Positions 18,182 through 26,669 of a DNA stretch of 48,345 nucleotides are shown one piece after another (the first letter of the stretch is position 1; each line of letters starts with the position of its first letter). Below the pieces are notes generated by a model. The model was not told the origin of the DNA. It was given only the letters and a program-made list of their open reading frames with translations, and did not search any database. This DNA comes from Geomicrobium sp. JCM 19038 (GTDB lineage Bacteria > Bacillota > Bacilli > Bacillales > Marinococcaceae), in assembly GCF_000698125.1 (NCBI RefSeq), contig NZ_BAXA01000021.1:1-48345 (forward strand), in the 5' to 3' direction. A program made the translations under genes and the position numbers.

Positions 18182-19198
18182 GTGGGCAACAATCCGACAA
18201 TTCTAGCCATTGAAACGAGCTGTGATGAAACGGCAGCTGCTGTTGTACGTGGTGGAAAAGAAATTATAAGTAACCAAGTGGCATCTCAAATTGCCATTCA
18301 CGAACAATTTGGTGGGGTCGTACCAGAAGTTGCATCAAGGCATCATGTTCAGAACATGACAACGATTGTTAAAAAGACTTTAGAAGAAGCAGAACTCACC
18401 TATGCTGATCTCGATGCAATTGCTGTAACAGAAGGACCAGGGCTTGTTGGCGCTTTACTCGTCGGTGTCAATACGGCAAAGGCACTCGCTTATGCCAACG
18501 ACTTGCCTTTGTTACCTGTTCATCATATTGCTGGGCACATTCACGCGGCAAATCTTGTCCAAACGATTGAGTACCCTGCGATGGCACTCGTCGTTTCAGG
18601 CGGTCATACGTCCCTCATTTATATGGAGAACGAAGGTGACTATGAAATTATAGGTGAAACACGAGATGATGCGGTCGGTGAGGCGTATGATAAAGTCGCT
18701 CGTACAATTGGATTGCCATACCCTGGAGGGCCGCAAATTGATAAATTGGCGCAAGAGGGTGAGGAATCGATTGAATTTCCACGCTCTTGGCTTGAAGAAG
18801 ATAGCTATGATTTCAGCTTTAGTGGGCTTAAATCATCGGTATTAAACTACGTTCATAACCGAACACAACGTGGAGAAGACATGAATAAAGCAGATATAGC
18901 CGCGAGTTTTCAACGCAGTGTTGTTGATGTCCTCGTTGAACGTGCAGCTCGAGCGGTAATGTCGTACGATACGAAGCAACTGATTTTGACGGGTGGTGTC
19001 GCTGCCAATTCTGCAATTCGTGAAGCGATGGAAGTGAAGGTGAAGAAGATTGGCGTACAGTTAATTGTACCGCCACTATCACTTTGTACAGATAACGCAG
19101 CCATGATTGGTGCGGCTGCGCATGTAGAATGGAAAAAGAAAAATATCGCGGCACTCACGTTAAATGGTGTGCCGAACTTATCATTGCAAAAGAGGTAA
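18182..19198 (+). CDS. tsaD: tRNA N6-adenosine threonylcarbamoyltransferase TsaD
   Basis: A 338-residue TsaD (Kae1/Gcp). Hallmarks are ILAIETSCDETAAAVV, the metal-binding HHIAGHIHAA, VSGGHTSLIYM, a GEAYDKVAR segment, and GGVAANSAIREAM with DNAAMIGAAAHVEW near the C-terminus. It transfers the threonylcarbamoyl group to A37 of tRNA with TsaB and TsaE, both encoded just upstream. Translation starts at GTG 18182, preceded by AAAGGA 9 bases upstream; no nearby ATG fits the family N-terminus. A terminator follows directly. Confidence 0.96.
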   Translation: MGNNPTILAIETSCDETAAAVVRGGKEIISNQVASQIAIHEQFGGVVPEVASRHHVQNMTTIVKKTLEEAELTYADLDAIAVTEGPGLVGALLVGVNTAKALAYANDLPLLPVHHIAGHIHAANLVQTIEYPAMALVVSGGHTSLIYMENEGDYEIIGETRDDAVGEAYDKVARTIGLPYPGGPQIDKLAQEGEESIEFPRSWLEEDSYDFSFSGLKSSVLNYVHNRTQRGEDMNKADIAASFQRSVVDVLVERAARAVMSYDTKQLILTGGVAANSAIREAMEVKVKKIGVQLIVPPLSLCTDNAAMIGAAAHVEWKKKNIAALTLNGVPNLSLQKR

Positions 19199-19219
19199 GT
19201 CTTAGGACTTGCCTTTTTT
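19193..19219 (+). terminator. Terminator of the thiL-tsaD operon
   Basis: Stem AGGTAAGTC/GACTTGCCT (19193-19201, 19206-19214), 4-base loop, then six T. The 5' arm overlaps the tsaD stop codon. Confidence 0.85.
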
Positions 19220-19259
19220 AGCCTATTGGAAAAGGTTCTTTCTTTTTTTTAAAAGATAA

Positions 19260-19451
19260 AAAGTAGATCTACACGAAGAAGAGTTTGAAAAAGTTGTGAT
19301 TACGTTAGACGTTCAAGAAGATGGGAAAGTCTATATTGAGCATGCATTTACGTTGCATGGAAATCATGAACAGGTGATCTATAACGTTCATGCTCAGGTT
19401 ATCGTTATGGCTGGTCTAAAGTGGAGAACTACGAAAGGGTCAGCTTTTTAA
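19260..19451 (+). other. Open stretch without a start codon, possibly the 5' part of the next gene
   Basis: An open frame reads VDLHEEEFEKVVITLDVQE and continues through DGKVYIEHAF and LHGNHEQVIYNVHAQVI before ending at 19451. It has protein-like composition but no ATG and no ribosome-binding site. Near 19400 the reading continues sensibly in the frame of the following membrane protein (RYGWSKVENYERVSF). It may be the 5' half of one gene split by a one-base deletion, or a gene remnant. Confidence 0.35.
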
Positions 19452-19759
19452 TTGCAGGACTTTTATGGTTTTACCCATTCTTTACGCTTGGATTTGTTGT
19501 TTTAAGTTATCTAGAAGACCATCAATTTAATTGGACTACCCTATTATTATTTGGTTATGCCATTGTGACGACGTGGTACATTTTTAAGCATGGCTCAGAT
19601 TCCTCAGTGTACATCTCTTATTTAATCTTCACAGTGATTTATATTATGTCTTATGTTGATGCTTTGCATTATCCATTATTTGGATTGTTTATTGGTTTTG
19701 TATTTTTGTTTTGGCCTTCTTCTATTATTAGAAAGCCAAAGAAATCGAGTAGAACGTAA
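19421..19759 (+). CDS. Small hypothetical membrane protein
   Basis: Up to 112 residues from a GTG at 19421, with three or four hydrophobic segments (IAGLLWFYPFFTLGFVVLSYL, TTLLLFGYAIVTTWYIF, ISYLIFTVIYIMSYV, LFGLFIGFVFLFWP) and a basic tail KPKKSSRT. I do not recognise a family. The GTG lacks a good ribosome-binding site, and sequence upstream in another frame looks coding. The true gene may therefore start near 19263 and contain a one-base deletion. It sits between the tsaD terminator and a bidirectional terminator shared with the spore-protein gene. Confidence 0.6.
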   Translation: MENYERVSFLIAGLLWFYPFFTLGFVVLSYLEDHQFNWTTLLLFGYAIVTTWYIFKHGSDSSVYISYLIFTVIYIMSYVDALHYPLFGLFIGFVFLFWPSSIIRKPKKSSRT

Positions 19760-19765
19760 ACGATA

Positions 19766-19803
19766 AAAAAACACAAACGGGTTTGTACCGTTTGTGTTTT
19801 TTA
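19766..19803. terminator. Bidirectional terminator
   Basis: A 15-bp stem (AAAAAACACAAACGG and its complement) with a 7-base loop, between a plus-strand gene and the convergent SASP gene; it has A/T runs on both sides. Confidence 0.88.
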
Positions 19804-19815
19804 CGTATAGATGTA

Positions 19816-20010
19816 TTAGTAGCTGCGTCCGCCTAATTGCTGTTCAGCCATTTGAACGAGACGTTTTGTGATTTCTCCTCCAACTGAACCGTTAGAACGA
19901 GAAGTTGTGTCTGGTCCAAGTTGAACGTTGAATTCAGATGCGATTTCCGCTTTCATTTGGTCAATGGCTTGTTGAGCACCTTGAGCAACGAGTTGGTTGT
20001 TGTTTGCCAT
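19816..20010 (-). CDS. Alpha/beta-type small acid-soluble spore protein
   Basis: A 64-residue [22 protein letters not shown] is followed by the GPR protease site region [11 protein letters not shown]. The strongly conserved DNA-binding segment [20 protein letters not shown] comes next. These proteins coat DNA in the forespore, protect it from UV and heat, and are degraded at germination. I chose the ATG at 20010 because GGAGGTG lies just upstream; a longer frame to 20067 adds non-family residues. Forespore SigG control is expected from the family, but I could not place a clear SigG promoter. Confidence 0.95.
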   Translation of the reverse strand: MANNNQLVAQGAQQAIDQMKAEIASEFNVQLGPDTTSRSNGSVGGEITKRLVQMAEQQLGGRSY

Positions 20011-20166
20011 ATGTATCACCTCCATGGTCGTAGTGTATGGTGAAATAGCAAAAATCACTCGCACCAATTTATGGTAAGATCAAGTCGCCTTTGTGAAGGT
20101 TAAGAAAAGGAATTCTTCTTTCGTTAAAGAATTGTAACTGTAACGATCTTTCAGAAGGAGGAAGCA

Positions 20167-21189
20167 ATGGTGACTCATCATGATTTTCAGGCTGTAAACG
20201 CGTTGAAACAGAATACGAACTTTTCTGGTTCCATTCTAGTTCAGCAACATGAAAAAACACTCTTTTATGCTGATCACGGGTATGCGAACCGTGCTGAATG
20301 CATCCCCAATCATCGAGAAACGAAGTATGGGATTGCGTCGGGGTGTAAAATGTTCACAGCAATTGCGATTTGTATGCTCATTGAGCGAGGGGAGTTAACG
20401 TTTGAGACGAAGATTAAAAAATACTTAGACAAAGTTGCACCCCATGTAAGTGATGAGATTACGGTGCATCATCTATTAACACATACATCAGGTATTGCTG
20501 ATTATTTTGATGAAGATGAGATGGATGATTTTGAGGAATTATGGGTGACAAACCCGATGTATCGGTTAAGGACCGTCGAGAGCTTTTTACCTCTTTTTAT
20601 AGACCAGCCAATGAAATACCCTGTTGGGGAGCGGTTTCACTATAACAATGCTGGTTATATTCTTCTTGGATGGCTGATTGAGCAGATTAGTAAAAAAACG
20701 TTTGTTGAATTTGTCCAAGAGGAAATTTTCGCTAACGTAGGCATGAACAATTCGGGTTACTTTGAGCTCGATCGTTTGCCACCATCGACAGCTAGTGGAT
20801 ACATTAATTTGCCTGATGGAGGCTATAAAACAAACATCTATTCAGTTCCAGCTAAAGGAGGCGCAGATGGCGGGGCTTATGTCACTGTTGATGATGTAGC
20901 GAAAATTTGGTTCAAAGTAATGCAAGAGGAATTGTTAAGTAAATCAATGACTGAGAAGTTACTCAAGGTTCATGTACAAGGTGACGAAGACGATTACGGA
21001 TATGGCGTGTGGATTCATCAAAGTGAGAAGGAAATCGTTCGTTATCATTTAATGGGGTACGACCCAGGTGTGAGTTTTCATACGGCATATTACCCAGAAA
21101 ATGAGACTGTAGTTGTTGTCTGTTCGAATCAGTCGGAAGGGGCGTATGAGATTATGGAAGCCATTGAGGATGTGATTGGTAAGAGGTAG
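20167..21189 (+). CDS. Serine hydrolase, beta-lactamase/class C PBP4* family
   Basis: A 340-residue protein of the beta-lactamase-related family. The nucleophile motif SxxK is S58-G-C-K61, the second motif YxN is Y159-N-N161, and the typical HLLTHTSGIADYF segment lies near residue 105. No signal peptide or membrane anchor is visible, so it is probably a cytoplasmic esterase or peptidase rather than a true penicillin-binding protein. The ATG has an AAGGAGGAAG ribosome-binding site. It stands alone, ending at a terminator shared with convergent pbuE. Substrate unknown. Confidence 0.85.
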   Translation: MVTHHDFQAVNALKQNTNFSGSILVQQHEKTLFYADHGYANRAECIPNHRETKYGIASGCKMFTAIAICMLIERGELTFETKIKKYLDKVAPHVSDEITVHHLLTHTSGIADYFDEDEMDDFEELWVTNPMYRLRTVESFLPLFIDQPMKYPVGERFHYNNAGYILLGWLIEQISKKTFVEFVQEEIFANVGMNNSGYFELDRLPPSTASGYINLPDGGYKTNIYSVPAKGGADGGAYVTVDDVAKIWFKVMQEELLSKSMTEKLLKVHVQGDEDDYGYGVWIHQSEKEIVRYHLMGYDPGVSFHTAYYPENETVVVVCSNQSEGAYEIMEAIEDVIGKR

Positions 21190-21230
21190 CTAGCCATTTT
21201 CCAACAATATGCGCTGGTTTTTCTCAATAA

Positions 21231-21264
21231 AAAGGAAGCGACCTAAAGCGGTCGCTTCCTTTTA
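21231..21264. terminator. Bidirectional terminator between the serine hydrolase and pbuE
   Basis: A 13-bp stem AAAGGAAGCGACC / GGTCGCTTCCTTT with a 6-base loop and A/T tracts on both sides, serving both converging genes. Confidence 0.85.
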
Positions 21265-21271
21265 TGTTCCG

Positions 21272-22432
21272 TTATTGGCTAGCTACTTCAGTCGACGGTT
21301 GTCTGAGTGAAATAAAGGCAAACGCTAACGCAACGAGAACGAGCATAGCACCAAACATCGGTAGCGTATAGATTGAACCGGTGAATGTTAACACGAGACC
21401 ACCGATAAAAGAACCCATTGCAATTCCAAGTTGAAGCGCAGACGTATTTAAGCTCTGCTGAATATCTGACGTCTCAGGTGCAGATTGGATAAGGTAGTTT
21501 TGCATTGCTGGTGTTAACGCCCAGCTTAGTCCACCCCAAAGTGCTGCAAAGAGTAAGAAGACGACAAGATATCCAGTTAGTGCAGGGAGTAACAATAACA
21601 CGATCGCAAACGCAGAAACAACGGTTAAAATGGAACGTTTAGAGCCTAACTTATCGCTCATAATTCCTCCAAATGCGTTCCCGCCAATGGATGCAACACC
21701 GATAATGAAGTACGCCACACTGACCCATAAAGGTTCTAGGCCGAAGGCTTCTTCTAAAAACGGTGTAAAGTACGCGTAAACGACATAGTGACCAGCTAGC
21801 ATAAAGAGCGTCACTAAATGTGCCGTACTAATCTTCACAGATGCGAGTGATTTTATTTGGTCACGTAAAGGGACCACCTTCTCCACTGGCATCTTCTCAA
21901 GTAATAAACTAATAAGAAGAAAAGATAAAAACGATAACAATGCAATTCCGAGGAAGACCGTTCTCCACCCGAATGCTTCAGTCAGAAAGATTCCGACAGG
22001 TACACCAAGAACAAGGGATGAGCTAATACCCATAAAGACAAGCCCAATCGCTTTGGCGCGGTGTTCAGGTTTGACAATTTTAGCTGTAATCGTCAGTGAT
22101 AAGACAACAACGAGTGCTGTACTCATCGCTGTGATCACTCGAGCGATCATGACGAGCGCAAATGAAGTACTAAAGAATGTCATAATATTTCCAAGCGTGA
22201 AAATGACAAGCGCCCATAAATACAGTTTCTTACGCTCCACTTTCGCGGTCATTGAGATGAGCACAGGTGCGCTAATTGCATAAACGAGCGCGAATACAGT
22301 AATGAGTTGACCTGCTGATGCAATTGTAATCCCAAGGTCGTCAGCGATGACAGGTAAAATACCACCAACGATCAGTTCGACGAGACCAACAGAAAATGCA
22401 GCAGCGGCGAGAATGTAAACTCTCCAATTCAT
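21272..22432 (-). CDS. pbuE: Purine base/nucleoside efflux pump PbuE
   Basis: A 386-residue, 12-helix MFS transporter closely resembling B. subtilis PbuE (YdhL): VGLVELIVGGILP, SAGQLI.VFAL.YA.S, AKVERKKLYL, STALVVVLSLTI, HRAKAIGLVFMG and SDIQQSLNTSALQ. PbuE exports hypoxanthine, adenine and related purines and lowers toxic internal levels. The assignment is reinforced by the adenine riboswitch directly upstream in the same orientation, the same arrangement as in B. subtilis. Excess adenine would switch the gene on. The start codon is ATG 22432, with a modest GGATGG site. Confidence 0.95.
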   Translation of the reverse strand: MNWRVYILAAAAFSVGLVELIVGGILPVIADDLGITIASAGQLITVFALVYAISAPVLISMTAKVERKKLYLWALVIFTLGNIMTFFSTSFALVMIARVITAMSTALVVVLSLTITAKIVKPEHRAKAIGLVFMGISSSLVLGVPVGIFLTEAFGWRTVFLGIALLSFLSFLLISLLLEKMPVEKVVPLRDQIKSLASVKISTAHLVTLFMLAGHYVVYAYFTPFLEEAFGLEPLWVSVAYFIIGVASIGGNAFGGIMSDKLGSKRSILTVVSAFAIVLLLLPALTGYLVVFLLFAALWGGLSWALTPAMQNYLIQSAPETSDIQQSLNTSALQLGIAMGSFIGGLVLTFTGSIYTLPMFGAMLVLVALAFAFISLRQPSTEVASQ

Positions 22433-22490
22433 CTAAATCCATCCTTTACAAAAGAAATTCGCCTGTCATTTTGTAAACGGATTTTGGGCA

Positions 22491-22541
22491 TAAAAAATCC
22501 TGATTACAAAAATGAAATGCGTAACATTTTTGTAATCAGGA
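22491..22541 (-). terminator. Riboswitch-controlled terminator (expression platform of pbuE)
   Basis: On the minus strand, TCCTGATTACAAAAATG and its complement form a 17-bp stem with a 10-base loop, followed by six T. The 5' arm includes the 3' strand of aptamer helix P1, so ligand-bound aptamer and terminator exclude each other. Confidence 0.9.
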
Positions 22542-22592
22542 ATTATCGGTTCCTGGTAGAGACCCTCAAACCATATTATTGAGGTTATACAA
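22530..22592 (-). ncRNA. Adenine-sensing purine riboswitch (pbuE type)
   Basis: The minus strand carries TTGTATAACCTCAATAATAT, then GGTTTGAGGGTCTCTACCAG and GAACCGATAATTCCTGATTA, which fold into the three-helix purine aptamer. It keeps the L2 and L3 loop sequences and the J2/3 segment GTCTCTACC. The specificity base in J3/1 is T (CTGATTAC), as in the adenine class, not C as in guanine riboswitches. The B. subtilis pbuE leader is nearly identical. Predicted to be an ON switch: adenine stabilises P1 and prevents the downstream terminator. Confidence 0.95.
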
Positions 22593-22618
22593 CAGTGATG
22601 AATTCTAGCATGAAACGA

Positions 22619-24567
22619 TTAGGTCTGCAACTCTTGCCATTCATCTAGAAGTTGCTCAATCATTTTCTCATTCCGTTCGAGCTCGTTTTGAACGTCAGTC
22701 GCTTTTGCGTAGTCTTCATAAACATCAGGTTGTAGCAATTCTGCTTGTAACGCTTCATTCCGCTCTTCGAGTGTTTCAACTTCTGCTTCAAGGGCATCGA
22801 TGCGACGCTTTCGCTTACGTGCTTCTTTTTTGTCTTCTTTTCCTTGGATAAAGTCTTGTTTGGCGACTTGAGAAGAATTACTTTCGGTCGTTATAGGTGT
22901 ATGTTCTTCTTGTTCAAGTTCTAATAGATGTACTCGTTCTTCTTCTTCCGTCTTTTTCTCAATATAATAATCGTAGTTGCCGAGGTATTCATCGAGCTGA
23001 CCGTCCTGAAACTCGAGTGTACGTGTTGAGAGTCGGTTTAAGAAATAACGGTCGTGCGAGACGAAGATCATCGTTCCAGGATAATCAAGCAAGGCTTCCT
23101 CAAGTACTTCTTTACTATCTAAATCGAGATGGTTTGTTGGTTCATCGAACAGCAGCAAGTTTGCTTCTTTCATCATGAGCTTGGAAAGAACGAGTCGAGC
23201 TTTTTCGCCACCGCTCAAGTTTTGACAGGCTTTAAGACTTCATCACCTGTAAAAAGAAAACGCCCGAGTACCGTGCGAATATCCCGTTCATAGACGTGAG
23301 GGTATTCATCCCACAACTCTTGTAAAACGGTTTTCTTAGAGTTGAGATCGGACTGTTCTTGGTCATAATACCCGACGGTTACTTTACTGCCGAGCATAAT
23401 CTCGCCTTCTGTCGGTTGAAAGCGACCACCCAACAGTTTGAGTAGTGTTGATTTTCCTGTTCCGTTTGGACCGATAAACGCGACACTCTCACCACGACTG
23501 ACAGCGAGTTGCAGTTGGTTAAGAATTGGCTTATCACCGTATGAGAAAGAAAGATCTTTCGCACGAATGACATCGTTTCCGCTCTTCTCCTTAATCGAAA
23601 AGGCGATCGTTGCACTTTTTTGATCAGATTGAGGTGCGTGAATACGGTCCATCGTTTCTAGTTTACGCCGACGACTTTGTGCTCGTTTCGTCGTAGATGC
23701 TCGAGCGAGGTTCTTTTGAACGAATGTCTCAAGCTTTTCAATTTCACCTTGTTGCTTTTCGTAGGCTTTTTGTTGAAGGTCCGCTTGTTTATCGCGTTCG
23801 ATGAGAAAGTCTGTATAGTTCCCGTGGTACACGTTTGCCTTCGTATGCACGACTTCGTAAACTTTCGTCACGATACGGTCGAGAAAGTAACGGTCATGGG
23901 ATACAACGAGCACAGCTCCATCATAACCATTTAAGAAGTTCTCAAGCCACGTCAGCGTCTTAATATCCAAGTGGTTGGTCGGCTCATCAAGAATGAGCAA
24001 ATCAGGCTTAGTGAGAAGTAATTTCGCAAGTGCAAGTCTCGTTTTCTGACCACCACTAAGACTTTGAATTGGTTCATCGTAGCTAAAAGAATCAAAGTTA
24101 AGACCTGCTAAAATACTACGAATATCAGCTTCATAGCGAAAGCCACCCGAAGATTGAAATTCTTCTTGTTTCGCATCATAAAGTTTCATAATGTCGTCGT
24201 ACTTGGTCTGGTTTGAATAGACTGCAGGATCAGCGATTTGTTCTTCAAGAGAACGCAGCTCTTTCTCAAGTTGAATGGTCCCTTCAAACACCGAAAGCAT
24301 TTCGTCCCAAATGCTTTTTGAAGAGTTCATCCCTGTATCTTGTGCGAGAAAGCCGAGTGAGACTGCTTTTGGAATGATCACGTCTCCGTGATCATAGGAA
24401 AGTTCCCCTGTAATAATCTTTAATAGTGTTGTTTTTCCGCTACCATTTCTTCCAACGAGTGCGACACGTTCTCCACTTTTGATTTCTAACTTTATATCTT
24501 GTAGGATGGTGTCCACACCAAAGGATTTGGTCACGCGATCACATTGTAATAGAATCAATTGTCTCAT
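22619..24567 (-). CDS. ABC-F family ATPase (YdiF-like), interrupted by a frameshift
   Basis: Two frames together make one ABC-F protein of about 645 residues. The first (24567 to 23215) carries ABC domain 1 (GRNGSGKTTLLK, LSGGQKTRLALAKLLL, LLILDEPTNHLD). It also carries the charged linker and the Walker A of domain 2 (GPNGTGKSTLLK). The second (23218 to 22619) begins at the second signature SGGEKARLVLSKLM, with DEPTNHLDLDSKEVLEE and a coiled-coil C-terminus. Restoring one T in the plus-strand run at 23220-23223 gives PVKNLSGGEKAR. ABC-F proteins act on ribosomes, not membranes. The start is ATG 24567 or, more likely, TTG 24558 (MILLQCD, AAGGA 8 bases upstream). In B. subtilis ydiF occupies the same locus. 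Confidence 0.9.
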
Positions 24568-24660
24568 TCCTTAGACAGAAGTTGCTAAGTTAAAGGTATA
24601 AGACATTCCTAGTCTGGTCAAGCCTGAATGATACCAAAGGAAGCGGTCCCTTTTGAATCG

Positions 24661-24669
24661 TGCTATAAT
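24661..24669 (+). promoter_or_regulatory. Extended -10 promoter of rex
   Basis: TGCTATAAT (TGn plus a perfect TATAAT) lies about 35 bases before the rex start. No good -35 box is seen, which fits an extended -10 promoter. Confidence 0.55.
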
Positions 24670-24703
24670 GAAGCATGAGAGTATGAAAGGAAAGGGCATG
24701 CCT

Positions 24704-25339
24704 ATGGACGATCAACAGAAAATACCACAAGCTACTGCGAAACGCTTGCCTCTTTATTTTCGATACCTCGAGAATTTGCATGCAGCTGGAAAGCTTCGGG
24801 TGTCCTCAACTGAGCTAAGTGAGGCCGTGAAAATTGATTCTGCAACGATTCGACGTGATTTTTCCTATTTTGGAGCACTCGGTCGTAAAGGATATGGCTA
24901 CGATGTTCAATATTTGTTGTCATTTTTTCGCAAAACACTCGATCAAGATGAGACAACTCATGTTATATTAATTGGGGTCGGGAATTTAGGCAAAGCATTA
25001 CTCAATTACAATTTTGCAAAAAATAATAGCACGCAAATTGTGTGTGCCTTTGATGTAGACCGTCAGCTCGTTGGACAGAGTATTGGCGGTGTGAAGATCG
25101 ATCATATGGATGAGCTAGAACGTGAGATTGATGACCGTGTTCGTGCAGCAATTATTACGGTTCCTTCAACGACTGCTCAAGTCGTAGCAGACCGACTAGC
25201 ACAAACGGGAATCCAAGGGATATTGAACTTTACTCCAACACGCCTTAGCGTGCCGGAACACATTCGTGTTCATCATATTGATTTGTCAATCGAGTTACAA
25301 TCACTCGTATATTTCCTTAAGCATTATCCACTTTCGTAA
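24704..25339 (+). CDS. rex: Redox-sensing transcriptional repressor Rex
   Basis: A 211-residue Rex. The N-terminal winged helix has [19 protein letters not shown] and [21 protein letters not shown]. The Rossmann NAD(H)-binding domain follows ([15 protein letters not shown]), and the C-terminal domain-swapped helix is [16 protein letters not shown]. Rex represses fermentation and anaerobic-respiration genes when NADH/NAD+ is low and lets go when NADH rises. I chose ATG 24704 with AAAGGG 7 bases upstream, giving [16 protein letters not shown], which aligns with known Rex starts; ATG 24698 is also possible. It is divergent from the ABC-F gene and followed by tat genes, as in B. subtilis. Confidence 0.95.
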   Translation: MDDQQKIPQATAKRLPLYFRYLENLHAAGKLRVSSTELSEAVKIDSATIRRDFSYFGALGRKGYGYDVQYLLSFFRKTLDQDETTHVILIGVGNLGKALLNYNFAKNNSTQIVCAFDVDRQLVGQSIGGVKIDHMDELEREIDDRVRAAIITVPSTTAQVVADRLAQTGIQGILNFTPTRLSVPEHIRVHHIDLSIELQSLVYFLKHYPLS

Positions 25340-25357
25340 ATAAGGAGTGAAGTCACC

Positions 25358-25522
25358 ATGAATATTGGATTTGGAAGTATTATCGTCATTCTCATCGCCG
25401 CATTCCTCGTCTTTGGACCGAATAAGCTACCAGAAGTCGGCAGAGCAACAGGAAGTGCAGTTCGGGAATTTAAGAAAGCAACACAAAACATCTTAAATGA
25501 GAAGAATAACAACGAAAAGTAA
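25358..25522 (+). CDS. tatA: Sec-independent translocase TatA (TatAy-like)
   Basis: A 54-residue TatA. The N-terminal helix is IGFGSIIVILIAAFLVFGP with the hinge FGPNKLPEVGRA, followed by an amphipathic helix and a short charged tail. TatA oligomers form the passage for folded proteins carrying twin-arginine signals, working with TatC encoded next. The ATG has a TAAGGAGTGA site. The gene lies directly after rex, as tatAy does in B. subtilis. Confidence 0.95.
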   Translation: MNIGFGSIIVILIAAFLVFGPNKLPEVGRATGSAVREFKKATQNILNEKNNNEK

Positions 25523-25558
25523 AGCAAACGCTTTTCACATAAAGAAGGACGGGTGTAG

Positions 25559-26326
25559 ATGAAGAACCAACGAGACATGCCTTTTCTCGCCCATTTTGAA
25601 GAATTAAGAAAACGCGTGATTACTACCGCGATCTTTTTAGTGATCGGTATGATCGGTGGTTTCTTAATGGCTCCGACCGTCATCGAATACTTACAAAGCA
25701 TTCCACAAGCACAAGACTTTCCGATGAACGCATTTCAATTAACTGATCCGTTGCAAGTGTATATTAACTTTGCATTTGTTATTGGTCTCATAATTATTGT
25801 TCCAGTCATTCTTTACCAAACGTGGGCCTTTATTGCCCCAGGACTTGGAGAGAAGGAACGGAAAGTCACGTTATCGTATATTCCATTTGCGATTATCTTG
25901 TTCCTCGGTGGAATTGCGTTTGCTTATTATATTCTTGTTCCTTATTTGTTAGAGTTTCTAGCGAATATTGGGGAAACGTTGAATATTACAGAGCAATACG
26001 GGATCAAGGAATATTTCTCATTTTTGTTCCGCTTAACAATTCCGTTCGGATTTTTGTTCCAACTGCCTGTTCTAATTATGTTTTTAACGAGACTCGGACT
26101 GATCACTCCGATGTTTCTCCATAAAATCCGAAAGTACGCGTACTTTGGCTTGCTCGTCATCGCAGCCTTTATTACGCCGCCAGAACTCGTTTCGCACATT
26201 ATGGTCACTGTACCGTTACTTCTTCTTTACGAACTGAGCTTAGTCATCTCACGAGCTGTCTATCGCAAGCGTTTGAAGGAAGAGGCTGAAGCACAACGAG
26301 AAATGGCAGACAACTATACAGAGTAA
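25559..26326 (+). CDS. tatC: Sec-independent translocase TatC (TatCy-like)
   Basis: A 255-residue, six-helix TatC, the twin-arginine signal receptor. Conserved elements are the N-terminal MPFLAHFEELRKRV, the loop APGLGEKERK, the FGFLFQLPVLI segment and RKYAYFGLLVIAAFITPPELVSHIMVTVPLLLLYELS. It forms an operon with tatA 36 bases upstream and ends at a terminator. Confidence 0.96.
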   Translation: MKNQRDMPFLAHFEELRKRVITTAIFLVIGMIGGFLMAPTVIEYLQSIPQAQDFPMNAFQLTDPLQVYINFAFVIGLIIIVPVILYQTWAFIAPGLGEKERKVTLSYIPFAIILFLGGIAFAYYILVPYLLEFLANIGETLNITEQYGIKEYFSFLFRLTIPFGFLFQLPVLIMFLTRLGLITPMFLHKIRKYAYFGLLVIAAFITPPELVSHIMVTVPLLLLYELSLVISRAVYRKRLKEEAEAQREMADNYTE

Positions 26327-26363
26327 ACCCCGAAGCGTCAGTTGACGCCTTGGGGTTTTTTTG
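26327..26363 (+). terminator. Terminator of tatAC
   Basis: Stem ACCCCGAAGCGTCA / TGACGCCTTGGGGT with a small mismatch, then seven T. Confidence 0.85.
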
Positions 26364-26429
26364 ATTTAAAAAGGGAACGATCGTAGCCAAGATCCAACAC
26401 GACGTGTTGCTCGATCATATCACCTAGAC

Positions 26430-26467
26430 AAAAAACCCCGCACAAAGAACACGTCTTTTGTGCGGGG
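26430..26467 (-). terminator. Terminator of the ydiL-ydiK-like pair
   Basis: On the minus strand, CCCCGCACAAAAG pairs with CTTTGTGCGGGG (one-base bulge), followed by six T. Confidence 0.85.
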
Positions 26468-26474
26468 GGCTGTA

Positions 26475-26669
26475 CTAGTGCGATGAAGTCTTGGAACGCA
26501 TTCGTTTGACGTGATGCCACGTAAGCATGTAATCCACTGCAGCGATTGCAATGAACATGAACGCAATGAAATCCCAACCTTCCATCTGTACGTGTAAAAT
26601 GGCGAACAAGACAAACAAATTTGCTGCGAAAAAATAAAGGAAGCTTAAGATTGCTGGCGAAACTCTCAT
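26475..26669 (-). CDS. YdiK-like small membrane protein
   Basis: A 64-residue protein with two hydrophobic helices (ILSFLYFFAANLFVLFAILHV and FIAFMFIAIAAVDYMLTW) and a basic, His-containing C-terminus. Its ATG overlaps the stop of the upstream CPBP gene (ATGA), so the two are translated together. The same small gene, ydiK, lies between tatCy and ydiL in B. subtilis. Function unknown; the identification rests on size, topology and position. Confidence 0.75.
   Translation of the reverse strand: MRVSPAILSFLYFFAANLFVLFAILHVQMEGWDFIAFMFIAIAAVDYMLTWHHVKRMRSKTSSH

Noticed and set aside
26338-26614. Two more minus-strand frames around the ydiK-like gene
   Set aside because: They overlap terminators or the ydiK-like gene in another frame and have no recognisable sequence.
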